A DNA stretch of 64,000 nucleotides from CAYMGM01 sp964390005. GTDB lineage: Bacteria > Pseudomonadota > Alphaproteobacteria > UBA9219. How positions within the stretch are numbered: position 1 is the first letter of the stretch; the number at the start of each line of letters is the position of its first letter. Below the pieces are notes generated by a model that was not told the DNA's origin, searched no databases, and was given only the letters and a program-made list of their open reading frames with translations. The position numbers were made by a program, and so were the translations under genes. The stretch lies in the NCBI GenBank assembly GCA_964390005.1, contig CAYMGM010000004.1, positions 1-64,000 on the forward strand, written 5' to 3'. Below are positions 35,532 to 44,619 of the stretch, one piece after another.

Positions 35532-36968
35532 TTACTTGCTTACGCGCAAGTTCGAGAGCGAGTCGGCGATGGCATTGAAAATTTGCTCTAACTCGCTGGC
35601 CGAAGGCGAGTTGAAATAATAATTTTCATTGGTTGCACAGCTTTTCAAAAGATTCTGAATGGATGTGCCGGGATTGCCCAAAGCGATGGTGTACACATAG
35701 ATGCCTTTTTCCTTCATCGAGGTGCAAAGGCTGGTCATACGGGTATTGAGCTGGGTGACGGCTGTCGAGCTGTTGGTCGTTCCCAGACGCCCATCGCTTA
35801 GAAAGCCATAGCCCGTATAATAGTAATTATCCATGGTGTTGGCGCCATCGGTCAGAATAATGGCCGCTTTGTTCATGTGCTTAGTGCCGTAATCCAAGGG
35901 CAGGCCATTGGCATCCATATCGCCACCCCAAAGCCCGCGCCAGCGCGGCGAGAGCATGCGCCAGCCCCACCCAAGGCCTAAATCGATGTGGGTATTGCCG
36001 ATGGCTTGCATGCTGTTGATGGCGGTTAAGATGGTTGTCTTATTGGCCGTCATCGGCAGCAATTTCTGCGGGCAATAAGCGTTGGGACCCAAGGTGGATC
36101 CAATGCCGCTGGCATATTGGATGGGGTTGCCCAGATAGTCGCGTTGTGTGACCCACTTGTTGATCGTGGTATAGGTGTACGAATTGTACGGATAGGGACG
36201 GTTATCTGTGCTGGGCGCGTAATAAGGTTTGAACTTTTCGACAGAAGGCGGGTCGTCGGTTGTGTCGCGTCCGCTCGCTTCGTGCGCATCGACGCAGCCA
36301 GCCCAGCTTGTCGGCCCCCATTTCAGCGTCGCCATATAGCTGGTATCCATCCAGCTGGTATAAGTCGTGCCGATATTGACGGCTTGCGAAAAGGGAACAA
36401 GTCCGATCCAAAGTTTGGGAACGGATTCGCTTGTCCCGAAAAGAATATTGACAAGCGACGTCGCGGCGGATTTCAAGGCCGTCAGCTTGCCACTCGACGC
36501 CATTGAGCCCGTGTTGTCCAGCACCATGACAAGCTCAAGCCCCGATGTCGCGCGCGTGATTTGCGAGGTCGCCGTCACGGTCAATTGGTTGATGCCAAAA
36601 ATGCCCATAAAGGTCGTCGGCATCGTCGTTGATGCTGTCAGATTGATAACCATATTGTTATTCGATGTCGTTGCGGTCAGGCTTGGCGCGGTTGTTTCCA
36701 TATAGCCAGCCGGGAAATTGGCATTCAGATATTTTGTGGCCTCGGCTGTCAGGTTTGTCGTGCTGACCGTTGTGCCCGCGGCAAGGCCCGCGGCATCCAG
36801 CGCGTAAGACAGGCGCGCTTGCACAAGTTGTTGCCGCGCGACATCGGTCGCGACGCCAGCAAAGCCAGCCAAAACGAAAAGCGAAGCGCCCAGCAGTGGC
36901 AGCGTCATGCCCGCTTGATCGCGCCCAAAGCGCTTGAAAAAGGCAAGGGAAGGAAAAAAAGTTTTCAT
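35532..36968 (-). CDS. TadG-like pilus protein with von Willebrand A domain
   Basis: The 478-aa protein has an N-terminal TadE/TadG-type helix (GMTLPLLGASLFVLAGFAGVATDVARQ, about 20-46) and a von Willebrand A domain from about 150 to 470. The MIDAS motif reads DNTGSM (DxTxS type). The interior is Thr/Asn-rich, typical of surface-exposed proteins. It follows two TadE-like genes on the same strand. TadG-like proteins help assemble or anchor Flp/Tad pili; the other tad genes (tadA, cpaBC) are absent from the window. Confidence 0.85.
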   Translation of the reverse strand: MKTFFPSLAFFKRFGRDQAGMTLPLLGASLFVLAGFAGVATDVARQQLVQARLSYALDAAGLAAGTTVSTTNLTAEATKYLNANFPAGYMETTAPSLTATTSNNNMVINLTASTTMPTTFMGIFGINQLTVTATSQITRATSGLELVMVLDNTGSMASSGKLTALKSAATSLVNILFGTSESVPKLWIGLVPFSQAVNIGTTYTSWMDTSYMATLKWGPTSWAGCVDAHEASGRDTTDDPPSVEKFKPYYAPSTDNRPYPYNSYTYTTINKWVTQRDYLGNPIQYASGIGSTLGPNAYCPQKLLPMTANKTTILTAINSMQAIGNTHIDLGLGWGWRMLSPRWRGLWGGDMDANGLPLDYGTKHMNKAAIILTDGANTMDNYYYTGYGFLSDGRLGTTNSSTAVTQLNTRMTSLCTSMKEKGIYVYTIALGNPGTSIQNLLKSCATNENYYFNSPSASELEQIFNAIADSLSNLRVSK

Positions 36969-36986
36969 CGGAAGGCCTCCTTCGCG

Positions 36987-37568
36987 CTATTTGGGCGTCG
37001 AAATTAAAGAGCTAAGACGCGGCTTATAAACGGCGACATGATACAGATCATGAGCCTCTAAATAGCCCGCGTTGATAAAAAGAGGCTCGAAAGCATAATA
37101 GACTTCCGAGACAATAACGTTGTCGTTGTCGTTCAAAGCCATGTTGTCGGGCAGGCTGGGCGTTTGGCCTGTCAGGCCGATTTTGCTGCCGCGCGCCAAA
37201 CCGCCACCGCCTTGATATTGCCATTTGATAATGGGGCTTAAGCCTTCGGGCTTATAGATCGACGAAACGATGACGACGCCGTTCGCGGTGAAGTCGAAAG
37301 GCTGCATTAATTGCGCGGCAGCAAGAAAGGTCGTGTCCAAATCTGTTTTGGTAAGAGTCTCGGATTGTGTGACGATATCCGTAACGGAATAGGCGATGCG
37401 ATCGACACGTTCGGATTCAAGCAACAAGAAAGTCGTCTCGGTCCCGCCGATCAGAAGTGCGAGCCAAATGGGAAGCGTCAGCGCAAACTCGACCGCCGCA
37501 ATGCCGCGCCGTGCGCGGTTGCCAATAAGGCGGCGGGTCGCGCCAAGATTAATCATTGTAAGGCTCAT
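36987..37568 (-). CDS. TadE-like minor pilin/pseudopilin
   Basis: The 193-aa protein has the TadE signature RRGIAAVEFALTLPIWLALLIGGTE at about 19-43, a prepilin-like hydrophobic helix preceded by Arg/Gly with a Glu at the fifth position of the helix. A beta-rich exported domain follows. It starts 20 bp inside the preceding TadE gene, so the two are translationally coupled. Confidence 0.87.
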   Translation of the reverse strand: MSLTMINLGATRRLIGNRARRGIAAVEFALTLPIWLALLIGGTETTFLLLESERVDRIAYSVTDIVTQSETLTKTDLDTTFLAAAQLMQPFDFTANGVVIVSSIYKPEGLSPIIKWQYQGGGGLARGSKIGLTGQTPSLPDNMALNDNDNVIVSEVYYAFEPLFINAGYLEAHDLYHVAVYKPRLSSLISTPK

Positions 37569-38064
37569 TCCGCACCACGATTTTCGATGTCAGCGTCATG
37601 TCTCTGTTGGCGTCGCCCATGATATTGCCAATGATCGGCGTGAAAAAATGCCAAGGGTAGGTCAGGGTAAAAACAACGACCTGCTGCGCCGTTCCCAGAT
37701 TTTGCTGTCCGGCTTCGGGCTGGTTGATATCGGTGAGGCTGCCATAAGACGCATAACTAAAACTGATCTTCGACACGTCAATCAAAGGCGCCAAACTGCC
37801 AAGCTCGGTCGTGACCTGTTGAACGACGGTATCAAGCTGCGTTTTGCCATCTTCGGTATAACCTGTCTTGGCCGTGCGCGATGCGTTGAACATTGTATTG
37901 TCCATCAAATGCTGCGTCAGCATCACCAGCGAGACTTCGACAATGCCCATCATGATCATAAAAAAGACAGGCGCAATCAGCGCAAACTCGACCGCCGTGA
38001 CACCGCGTTTGCACGCGTCACAGGGCAAGGTTAACAGCCGCTTGATACCGATAAAGCGCCGCAT
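37549..38064 (-). CDS. TadE-like minor pilin/pseudopilin
   Basis: The 171-aa protein has KRGVTAVEFALIAPVFFMIMMGIVEVSLV at about 20-48, a second TadE-type helix, and a small exported domain. It is the first gene of the minus-strand set TadE - TadE - TadG and overlaps the next gene by 20 bp. It is divergent from the phosphomannomutase gene across about 275 bp that contains no other recognisable gene. Confidence 0.87.
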   Translation of the reverse strand: MRRFIGIKRLLTLPCDACKRGVTAVEFALIAPVFFMIMMGIVEVSLVMLTQHLMDNTMFNASRTAKTGYTEDGKTQLDTVVQQVTTELGSLAPLIDVSKISFSYASYGSLTDINQPEAGQQNLGTAQQVVVFTLTYPWHFFTPIIGNIMGDANRDMTLTSKIVVRNEPYND

Positions 38065-38338
38065 CGTTTTTATCCTGTTACCATCTGTTCTTTTTCTTCA
38101 CCTTACTATTGTGCCACACGCCGCTTGAAAGAGGCTTAAGTTTCTGTAGTATTTGAGAATTTCGAAAGTCGAAACAAATCGAAACTGTTTTTTTCGTAGC
38201 CCACAAATCAGGCCTTAAGCCTCCGTTCTTTCTTGGTTTCACCATAAAAAGGTCAAGAAATGATTATGAGCTTGGAAACAGGCCCTGAAGGCCGTATGAA
38301 CAGGGGCCATTCACACTGAAAAACGAAAGGTTTGATCC

Positions 38339-39736
38339 ATGAGCGCTGCCCATAGCTTTGATCCGGTTATTTTGCGCGAATATGACATTCGCGGGGTCGT
38401 TGGCCAGAACTTGAACCCAGCTGACGCGCTGGCCTTGGGGAAAGCTTTCGGAACGCGCGTTTTGCGCGCTGGCGGCCATCGGGTCGTCATTGGTTTCGAC
38501 GGGCGGACGCATTCGCCTGTTTTAGAAGCGGCTTTGGCCGATGGGGTGGCCTCGACCGGCGCGCAGGTGATGCGTATTGGCCTTGGCCCGACGCCGATGC
38601 TTTATTTTGCAACCCACCATCTTCACGCCGATGGCGGCATGATGGTCACGGGATCGCACAATCCGCCCGATCAGAATGGCTTCAAAATGCTGATGAATCC
38701 GCGCCTTCCGGGCGGGGGGCCGATTTATGGGCAAGCGATCAAAGATTTGGCTTCATTGGCCGCTGCGGGCGATTTTGAACAAGGGGAAGGGACAACGGAA
38801 GAGGCCGATGTCAGCAACGCCTATATCGATCGCCTGATGAAAGATTTTCGCCCCGGACGCGATTTGAAAGTCGTCTGGGATAACGGCAATGGCGCGGCGG
38901 GCGCTATCTTAAAGCGCTTGATCGCGCGCCTGCCCGGGAAGCATGAGATCCTTTTCGGCGATATTGACGGAAAATTCCCCAACCATCATCCCGATCCGAC
39001 CGTGCCGAAAAATCTTGTCGATTTGCAAAAGGCCGTGACCGAGAAAGGCTTCGATTTCGGGATCGCCTTTGACGGCGATGCCGATCGTATTGGCGCGATC
39101 GATAACATGGGCCGTATTGTCGCGGGCGATCAATTGGTGGCCATGTACGCGCAAGAGATTTTAAAAACCCATCCGGGCGCGACGATCATTGCCGATGTCA
39201 AAGCCTCGCAAGTTTTGTTTGACTTTGTGGCGCAGTGCGGCGGCCAGCCCTTGATGTGGAAAACGGGCCATTCACTGATCAAAGTCAAAATGGCCGAGAC
39301 GAAAGCGCCCTTGGCCGGTGAAATGAGCGGCCATATCTTCTTTGCCGATAAATATTACGGCTATGACGACGCGATTTACGCAGGCATTCGCTTGATGTCG
39401 CTGATGGGGGCCGAAGACATGTCGCTGGCCGCGCGTCGCGATGCGATGCCGCAGATGGTCAACACGCCCGAGCTTCGTTTCGACGTTGACGAAGCGCGCA
39501 AGTTCGCCATTGTCGCCGAAGTCAAAGCGCGGCTTTTGTCCGCAGGTGCCAAAGTCGATGCGACCGATGGCGTGCGTGTGCTGACCGCCGAAGGGTGGTG
39601 GCTTTTACGCGCGTCGAACACGCAGGCCGTTTTGGTGGCGCGTGCCGAAGCCAAGGATGAAGCCGGGCTTGACCACTTGAAGGCGCAGCTTGTTGCCGCT
39701 TTGACGGCGTCGGGCGTAACGCCGCCGCAGTTTTAA
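38339..39736 (+). CDS. phosphomannomutase/phosphoglucomutase (AlgC/ManB type)
   Basis: The enzyme interconverts hexose-6- and hexose-1-phosphates to supply GDP-mannose or UDP-glucose for surface polysaccharides. The 465-aa protein has the catalytic phosphoserine loop in MMVTGSHNPPDQNGFKM (about 100-116) and the Mg-binding DGDADR in FDGDADRIGAID. EMSGHIFF is the sugar-binding loop. The C-terminal domain has the phosphate-binding R-A-S-N-T-Q segment. argH follows 15 bp later. It could feed the GDP-mannose 4,6-dehydratase at 54.6 kb (inference). Confidence 0.93.
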   Translation: MSAAHSFDPVILREYDIRGVVGQNLNPADALALGKAFGTRVLRAGGHRVVIGFDGRTHSPVLEAALADGVASTGAQVMRIGLGPTPMLYFATHHLHADGGMMVTGSHNPPDQNGFKMLMNPRLPGGGPIYGQAIKDLASLAAAGDFEQGEGTTEEADVSNAYIDRLMKDFRPGRDLKVVWDNGNGAAGAILKRLIARLPGKHEILFGDIDGKFPNHHPDPTVPKNLVDLQKAVTEKGFDFGIAFDGDADRIGAIDNMGRIVAGDQLVAMYAQEILKTHPGATIIADVKASQVLFDFVAQCGGQPLMWKTGHSLIKVKMAETKAPLAGEMSGHIFFADKYYGYDDAIYAGIRLMSLMGAEDMSLAARRDAMPQMVNTPELRFDVDEARKFAIVAEVKARLLSAGAKVDATDGVRVLTAEGWWLLRASNTQAVLVARAEAKDEAGLDHLKAQLVAALTASGVTPPQF

Positions 39737-39751
39737 GAAAAGGAAAACGCC

Positions 39752-41173
39752 ATGGCCAAAGCCAAAAAGGAACCGACGACCAAAGTTGCCGCGAACAAAA
39801 TGTGGGGCGGTCATTTTGCCGTTGGCCCGGCTGAGGCCATGGCGCAAATCAATGAATGCTTGGATGTCGATCAACGTCTGTATGACGAAGACATTACGGC
39901 ATCGCAAGCGCATGCGGCCATGTTGGCGGCGCAAGGGATCTTATCTAAAAAAGATGCCGCTGCGATCCGCAAGGGCCTGACGCAAATCCGGGCCGAGATT
40001 GAAAGCGGCGCGTTCCAGTTTCAAACGGCGCTTGAAGATATTCATATGAATGTCGAATCCCGCCTGTCCGATATCATCGGCCCGGCAGCGGGGCGGTTGC
40101 ATACGGCGCGTTCGCGCAACGATCAGGTGGCGACGGATATCCGCCTGTGGGTGCGGCGCGCGATGGACCGCGTTGAAGCGGGGCTAACAACGCTGATAAC
40201 GGCACTGTTGGAACAGGCCGAGAAAAATGCCGATACGCTGATGCCGGGCTTTACGCATTTGCAACCTGCGCAGCCAATTACGTTTGGGCATCATATGCTG
40301 GCCTATGTTGAGATGTTCGCGCGCGATCGCAGCCGTTTTCAAGACGCGCGCCGCCGGATGAACGAATGTCCTTTGGGCGCGGCGGCGCTGGCGGGCACGT
40401 CGTTTCCCATTGATCGCGCGATGACAGCCAAAGCCTTGGGGTTCGATCGCCCGATGGCCAATTCGCTGGATGCCGTCTCGGACCGCGATTTCGCCATGGA
40501 GTTTATGAGCCACGCGGCGATTGCGGGCATTCACCTGTCGCGCTTGGCCGAAGAAATCGTGATTTGGACCAGTGAAGGCTATCGCTATGTCAAATTGTCG
40601 GAAGCCTTTACGACCGGCAGCTCGATCATGCCGCAAAAACGCAATCCCGACGCGGCTGAGCTTATTCGCGGCAAGGCGGGATCGTTGATCGGCGCGCTGA
40701 CGCAGCTTTTGGTTCTCATGAAAGGCTTGCCGCTGGCCTATAACAAAGACATGCAAGACAGCAAACCGCCTGTGATGCGCGCGGCGGACGAATTGGCTTT
40801 GATGCTGCCTGCGATGGCGGGCATGATCCGCGATATGACAGCGCAGAAAGACGTTATGCGCGCGGCGACGCTGAAAGGCTTTTTAACGGCGACGGATCTG
40901 GCTGATGCGCTGGTGCGCCGCTTTGCCGTTCCGTTTCGGCAGGCGCATCACATCACGGGCCGCATCGTGCGTCTGGCAGAAGAAAAGGGCTGTCGTTTGG
41001 ATGAGCTTTCGCTGGCCGAGATGCAAACGGTTGAGCCGCGTTTGGACAAAGAGATTTTCGACGTTCTCAAGCCCGAAAAAGCGGCGGCAAGCCGGACCAG
41101 CTATGGCGGCACGGCCCCGTCATGCGTGCGGGCGCAGGTGAAAGCGTGGCGGAAGAAAATTAAGGCGCTGTAG
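39752..41173 (+). CDS. argH: argininosuccinate lyase
   Basis: ArgH catalyses the last step of arginine synthesis, argininosuccinate to arginine plus fumarate, in the cytoplasm. The 473-aa protein has the superfamily signature GSSIMPQKRNPDAAEL at about 290-305, and MWGGHF near the N-terminus. THLQPAQPITFGHH is the second conserved region. AAGGAAAACGCC precedes the ATG. The 3' end overlaps the convergent gene at 41160 by 14 bp. Confidence 0.96.
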   Translation: MAKAKKEPTTKVAANKMWGGHFAVGPAEAMAQINECLDVDQRLYDEDITASQAHAAMLAAQGILSKKDAAAIRKGLTQIRAEIESGAFQFQTALEDIHMNVESRLSDIIGPAAGRLHTARSRNDQVATDIRLWVRRAMDRVEAGLTTLITALLEQAEKNADTLMPGFTHLQPAQPITFGHHMLAYVEMFARDRSRFQDARRRMNECPLGAAALAGTSFPIDRAMTAKALGFDRPMANSLDAVSDRDFAMEFMSHAAIAGIHLSRLAEEIVIWTSEGYRYVKLSEAFTTGSSIMPQKRNPDAAELIRGKAGSLIGALTQLLVLMKGLPLAYNKDMQDSKPPVMRAADELALMLPAMAGMIRDMTAQKDVMRAATLKGFLTATDLADALVRRFAVPFRQAHHITGRIVRLAEEKGCRLDELSLAEMQTVEPRLDKEIFDVLKPEKAAASRTSYGGTAPSCVRAQVKAWRKKIKAL

Positions 41174-42068
41174 GTCCGCCGAAGGACAATCTTGAGGCAA
41201 GGGCGTGTGGTTCATATTGTTTGGTCGCCTGAACCGTTGGCTTATCGCCCAACTTGGATACATCAAGATCAATCTGCGTGACGCCGCGCTGCCCTTGATT
41301 AAAAGCCGTAGGTTTTTTGCCATTGGCCGTTGATGTAGCAAGGCCGCGCCCCATATTTTCTTCGACGTGTTCTTTGCCGTAAAAGATAAGCGTTTTGTCT
41401 TTGCCAACGGTTTCTTTGATATGAGGAACGGTTGTTTTGATGTCGCCTTTCATGCGCGGCCCCAGAATTTCTTTTCTGTCATAGGCGTCTTCAATAGACC
41501 GATAAGCACTTTTATACGCTTCAGAATTCGGGTCGAGGTTCGCATAGGCCTTCATCTGCTTTTCCATGTAGGCCCCTTTCTTTTGCAAAGCGAGCCCACC
41601 CTTTTTCTGTCCCTCATAATCGACGTCCATGAAATCGACTTTGATGCCATGCTTCTGCGCGTTTAAAATAAGTTTGGCCGTGTTGTGATGAAAACGCTCA
41701 ACCTCTTCAGGGCTATCCTGAAAATTGGTTGCCATTTTCTTTTTCATCTTTTCAACAAACTCATCCTCAGATATGCGGCCCGCGGCGAGATTGTCTGCAT
41801 CAATTTGCAACACGCCGGGGCGCTCAAGACCAATGCGCTTAAAGCCATTTTTCTGAAGAGCTTCCATCGCGCGATTGTCCGAGAGAAAAGCCAAGCGAGA
41901 TTGGTCGCCATGGGCCGGGTCTGGAATCAACGTGAATTGGTTGGTGTCGCCCTGCAAGGCTTTATCGAAGCTCTGGAATCCCGCTTGATCTGCCGCTGCC
42001 TGAGCCGTCTGGGCCGCATCCGTCACTTTGACTTGATCGTAAAGATGATGATTGGCGCGTCCGCTCAT
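41160..42068 (-). CDS. hypothetical protein, possible Tiki/ChaN-EreA-like fold
   Basis: I do not recognise the 302-aa protein with certainty. It has no signal peptide. The spacing of certain motifs resembles the ChaN/TraB/erythromycin-esterase (Tiki) superfamily: an AHGD-containing stretch (52-55), a helix then GLE (80-82), AQKHGIKVDFMDVD (137-150) with a central Asp, an Arg-rich helix around 190-206, and a strand plus YGKEHV (230-235). These would be the metal-binding and core elements of that fold. If so, it may be a metal-dependent hydrolase or a secreted effector. Both ideas are inference. Confidence 0.5.
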   Translation of the reverse strand: MSGRANHHLYDQVKVTDAAQTAQAAADQAGFQSFDKALQGDTNQFTLIPDPAHGDQSRLAFLSDNRAMEALQKNGFKRIGLERPGVLQIDADNLAAGRISEDEFVEKMKKKMATNFQDSPEEVERFHHNTAKLILNAQKHGIKVDFMDVDYEGQKKGGLALQKKGAYMEKQMKAYANLDPNSEAYKSAYRSIEDAYDRKEILGPRMKGDIKTTVPHIKETVGKDKTLIFYGKEHVEENMGRGLATSTANGKKPTAFNQGQRGVTQIDLDVSKLGDKPTVQATKQYEPHALASRLSFGGPTAP

Positions 42069-42147
42069 GGATCAACCCCTTATTCTTCTTCTTACACTGT
42101 AGGCAAGGAAGTTTAAGATGCGGTTGATTTATAAGGTTAATCTGTTT

Positions 42148-42597
42148 TTACTTTTTGGACGCGTCGCCTGAGCGGCGGCTGAGATTGCCAACAAGCTGTT
42201 CAAAAACAGTCGTCTCATGGCCATAAGTCGGCGTGCGGCGATCTACAGGCGAGATGTCGCGGGAAGCGTCGGGGTTAAGTTTTTCAAGCGACGTGACAAC
42301 GCCTTCGTCGTTAAAGCGAACCTCGACGGTTTCCTGATTGACCACTTCGGGGTCGAAAAAGGCGTACTGCTTTGTCGTTTGCCCAAAATAGTACCAGCGG
42401 TTTTCGTCGAAGGTGCTGACTTGCGTTGGGGTGCCTAATTTGGTGGCGACGTCTTCGCGGGTCGATGTGCCGACCTTGATTTCAGCCAGTGCATCGGCGT
42501 CAAGCATGTTGCCGCGATTCGATATGGTTGGCGCGCAGCCTGCCGTGAAAAACAGCAAAGCAAAAAGAGCCATCTTAATCTGTCGCGACGAAACCAT
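42148..42597 (-). CDS. bamE: outer-membrane assembly lipoprotein BamE
   Basis: BamE (SmpA/OmlA) is a small lipoprotein of the BAM beta-barrel assembly complex. The 149-aa precursor has a lipobox FTAGC ending at Cys21, followed by the BamE domain: ALAEIKVGTSTREDVATKLG and NRWYYFGQ, with the typical beta-hairpin and ending in TYGHETTVFEQLVGNL. The ATG at 42597 or the one eight codons later could be used. It is a stand-alone gene divergent from the GT9 gene. Confidence 0.93.
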   Translation of the reverse strand: MVSSRQIKMALFALLFFTAGCAPTISNRGNMLDADALAEIKVGTSTREDVATKLGTPTQVSTFDENRWYYFGQTTKQYAFFDPEVVNQETVEVRFNDEGVVTSLEKLNPDASRDISPVDRRTPTYGHETTVFEQLVGNLSRRSGDASKK

Positions 42598-42772
42598 TCT
42601 TGAAGCCTTTCGCTGTTCTAAAGCGTGACATGCCGTGAAGGTTCTTTTCTTCCACGCTTACGCCCGGCTGTCAATGTGGGGCAAAAGGAACAGGAAGATG
42701 TTCGCTAGCGCTGGCTTTTTTCCCCCAGCCGTTTTATGAGAAAAGGGTCTTTGGATCAGCGATAGGCTTTCG

Positions 42773-43810
42773 ATGTCTTTTTTCTCGGCCCCCGATAAGG
42801 CCCCTTTGACAGGACCTTTGCGGATTGGTGTGATCGTTGGGCTTGATTTGGTCGGCGACGCGTTGATCAAAATGCCTTTTGTCCGTGCCTTGCGCGCGGC
42901 GTGGCCTGACGCGCAGATCGATTGGATCACCAGCAAGGGGCCCACGGCTTTTGCCGGGCCTTTGCGGGCCGTGACCGAAGGGCTGATCTCTCAAGTCTTT
43001 GAAACGCCAGCTTGGATGCCATCGGCGAAATCGGGCGTGCCGCCTGAGGCTGCGCCGGGCTATGATCTTTTGTTTGATACGCGCGGGCGCTGGCGCGAGG
43101 CTTTGGTTGCGCGGCGCTATCTGGCGCGGGGGCTCTTTATTGCACCGGCCATGCGTTATTTGTTCTCTGGCAGGCGTCCGGCCCCCTTTACGCCGCGTCC
43201 GCGGCGGCTGGTGGATCGGCTGTTGCAGATGGTGGAGCTGGCGGCGGGGTATGTGCCCGACGTGACGCTGCGCTTGCCCATTGATCCCGGTTTGTTGGCT
43301 TTGGCGCGCCGAACCTTGCCCCAGGGGGCTGTTACCGTTGGTTTTGCGCCGGGGGCGGGGAACCGCGAAAAAGTTTGGCCGCTGGAAAGTTATTTGGCTG
43401 TGGCGTCGGTTCAACGTGCGCGCGGGCGGCGGCCTGTCTTTCTGTTGGGCCCGCAAGAGGTTGAATGGCAACGCTTGATTGCCGATAGCGTACCCGGCGT
43501 TCTTTTTCCGTTGCAAGATGAAGCTGTCTGGGAACAACAACCTCTAACTATTGATAGAACCTTGGCTATTGGAAGTCTGCTGGATGTAGCCGTGACCAAC
43601 GATAGCGGAACGGGACACATGCTGGCCGCAGTCGATTGTCCGCTGATTAGCCTGTTCGGCCCGACCGATGCGGGCAAGCTGGCCCCCCAGGTATCGCGTG
43701 GTTTGGTGATTCGAGCCCAAGATTTTGGGGGTGAGGCGATGAGCGCGATCCCTGTTGAATCCGTGGCTCAGGCCATCGATAATGTTCTTTTGTTTCAAAA
43801 ACAGCTTTGA
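42773..43810 (+). CDS. family 9 glycosyltransferase (heptosyltransferase-like)
   Basis: The 345-aa protein has the GT9 pattern: an N-terminal Rossmann domain beginning RIGVIVGLDLVGDALIKMPF (variant of the I-x-x-x-G-D motif), GFAPGAGNREKVWPLESYLA in the second domain, and VTNDSGTGHMLAAVDCP followed by SLFGPTD (donor site). Such enzymes add heptose or other sugars to lipopolysaccharide core or to surface glycans. The acceptor is unknown. Confidence 0.87.
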   Translation: MSFFSAPDKAPLTGPLRIGVIVGLDLVGDALIKMPFVRALRAAWPDAQIDWITSKGPTAFAGPLRAVTEGLISQVFETPAWMPSAKSGVPPEAAPGYDLLFDTRGRWREALVARRYLARGLFIAPAMRYLFSGRRPAPFTPRPRRLVDRLLQMVELAAGYVPDVTLRLPIDPGLLALARRTLPQGAVTVGFAPGAGNREKVWPLESYLAVASVQRARGRRPVFLLGPQEVEWQRLIADSVPGVLFPLQDEAVWEQQPLTIDRTLAIGSLLDVAVTNDSGTGHMLAAVDCPLISLFGPTDAGKLAPQVSRGLVIRAQDFGGEAMSAIPVESVAQAIDNVLLFQKQL

Positions 43811-43947
43811 AACTAAGTTAGCTCTTGAAACCATACCCCAAAATGGCAGAAACTTACCTTTATCGGGAAAACATGAGATTTTAAGGCGCTTAGGTCCTTT
43901 AAGCACAGTCCTTAGATTTTTCAGTCGAACGCATAAAGGGGGTAAGT

Positions 43948-44562
43948 ATGGGAGATCGCTCAAATACCGTCCGTTTCGGAAGCTCTCAATTCGGCTTTGA
44001 TTACAGCCCCAAAAATCCTCCTAAGAAAATTCTATTTGTCTGCTCGCCTGGCGATATGCTGGTTCCTTTTTCTCAGAATGTTGTGACGGCTGATAATGTT
44101 ACGAAAGGCAATCGAAACAAAAAAGCCCGGCAAGTCCAAAAAGATCTGACGGATCTTTTGGAAGGCCGTGTTCGCTCTGTTGTCGTTGATTTTGACGCGA
44201 TGGTTGCCGCTCATCAATTGGGGCTTTTCCGTAAGCCATTGGAAGGTTACAAGCATCAAGTGACGCTTGAATCCCGCTTGGGGTTGGGCGTTAAAAATAT
44301 GCTGGCCGATGCAACGGGGGCTCAGCGTCAAGAAACAGCCTCTCAGAAGCTTTTAAAAATGGGGTTGGCCGCGGCGGCTCAGGCCTTGCAAGATGAATGG
44401 AAAGCTTCAGCCGATCAAGTCGAGGCCGTGTCAGCGCAGGACGAGCCCGCGCCAACGGTTGCCCGTCCACCAGGTAAAAGACATTTGTGTCTGGTTGTTA
44501 GACGGGATCTTCGTCTTCCGGCTTTGGTGCCGGGGGCTGGACCCATAAGTGCTGCCGGGTAA
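43948..44562 (+). CDS. hypothetical protein, 204 aa
   Basis: I do not recognise this protein. It follows AGGGGGTAAGT before its ATG, a good ribosome-binding site. The core (25-150) shows a beta-alpha pattern starting KKILFVCSPGDMLVPFSQNV and a segment RSVVVDFDAMVAAHQLGLF. The final 35 residues are Arg/Pro/Gly-rich and atypical, so a frameshift or extension at the 3' end is possible. It is followed by a strong terminator at 44571-44598. Confidence 0.6.
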   Translation: MGDRSNTVRFGSSQFGFDYSPKNPPKKILFVCSPGDMLVPFSQNVVTADNVTKGNRNKKARQVQKDLTDLLEGRVRSVVVDFDAMVAAHQLGLFRKPLEGYKHQVTLESRLGLGVKNMLADATGAQRQETASQKLLKMGLAAAAQALQDEWKASADQVEAVSAQDEPAPTVARPPGKRHLCLVVRRDLRLPALVPGAGPISAAG

Positions 44563-44570
44563 AATGAAAT

Positions 44571-44598
44571 AAAAAACGCCGCTTTTGCGGCGTTTTTT
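44571..44598. terminator. bidirectional intrinsic terminator
   Basis: AAAAAACGCCGC TTTT GCGGCGTTTTTT: a perfect stem with an A-run on one side and a T-run on the other. It serves both the 204-aa gene (plus) and the sppA gene (minus). Confidence 0.93.
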
Positions 44599-44619
44599 CT
44601 ACCCTTTTCTTTCCCTCTT

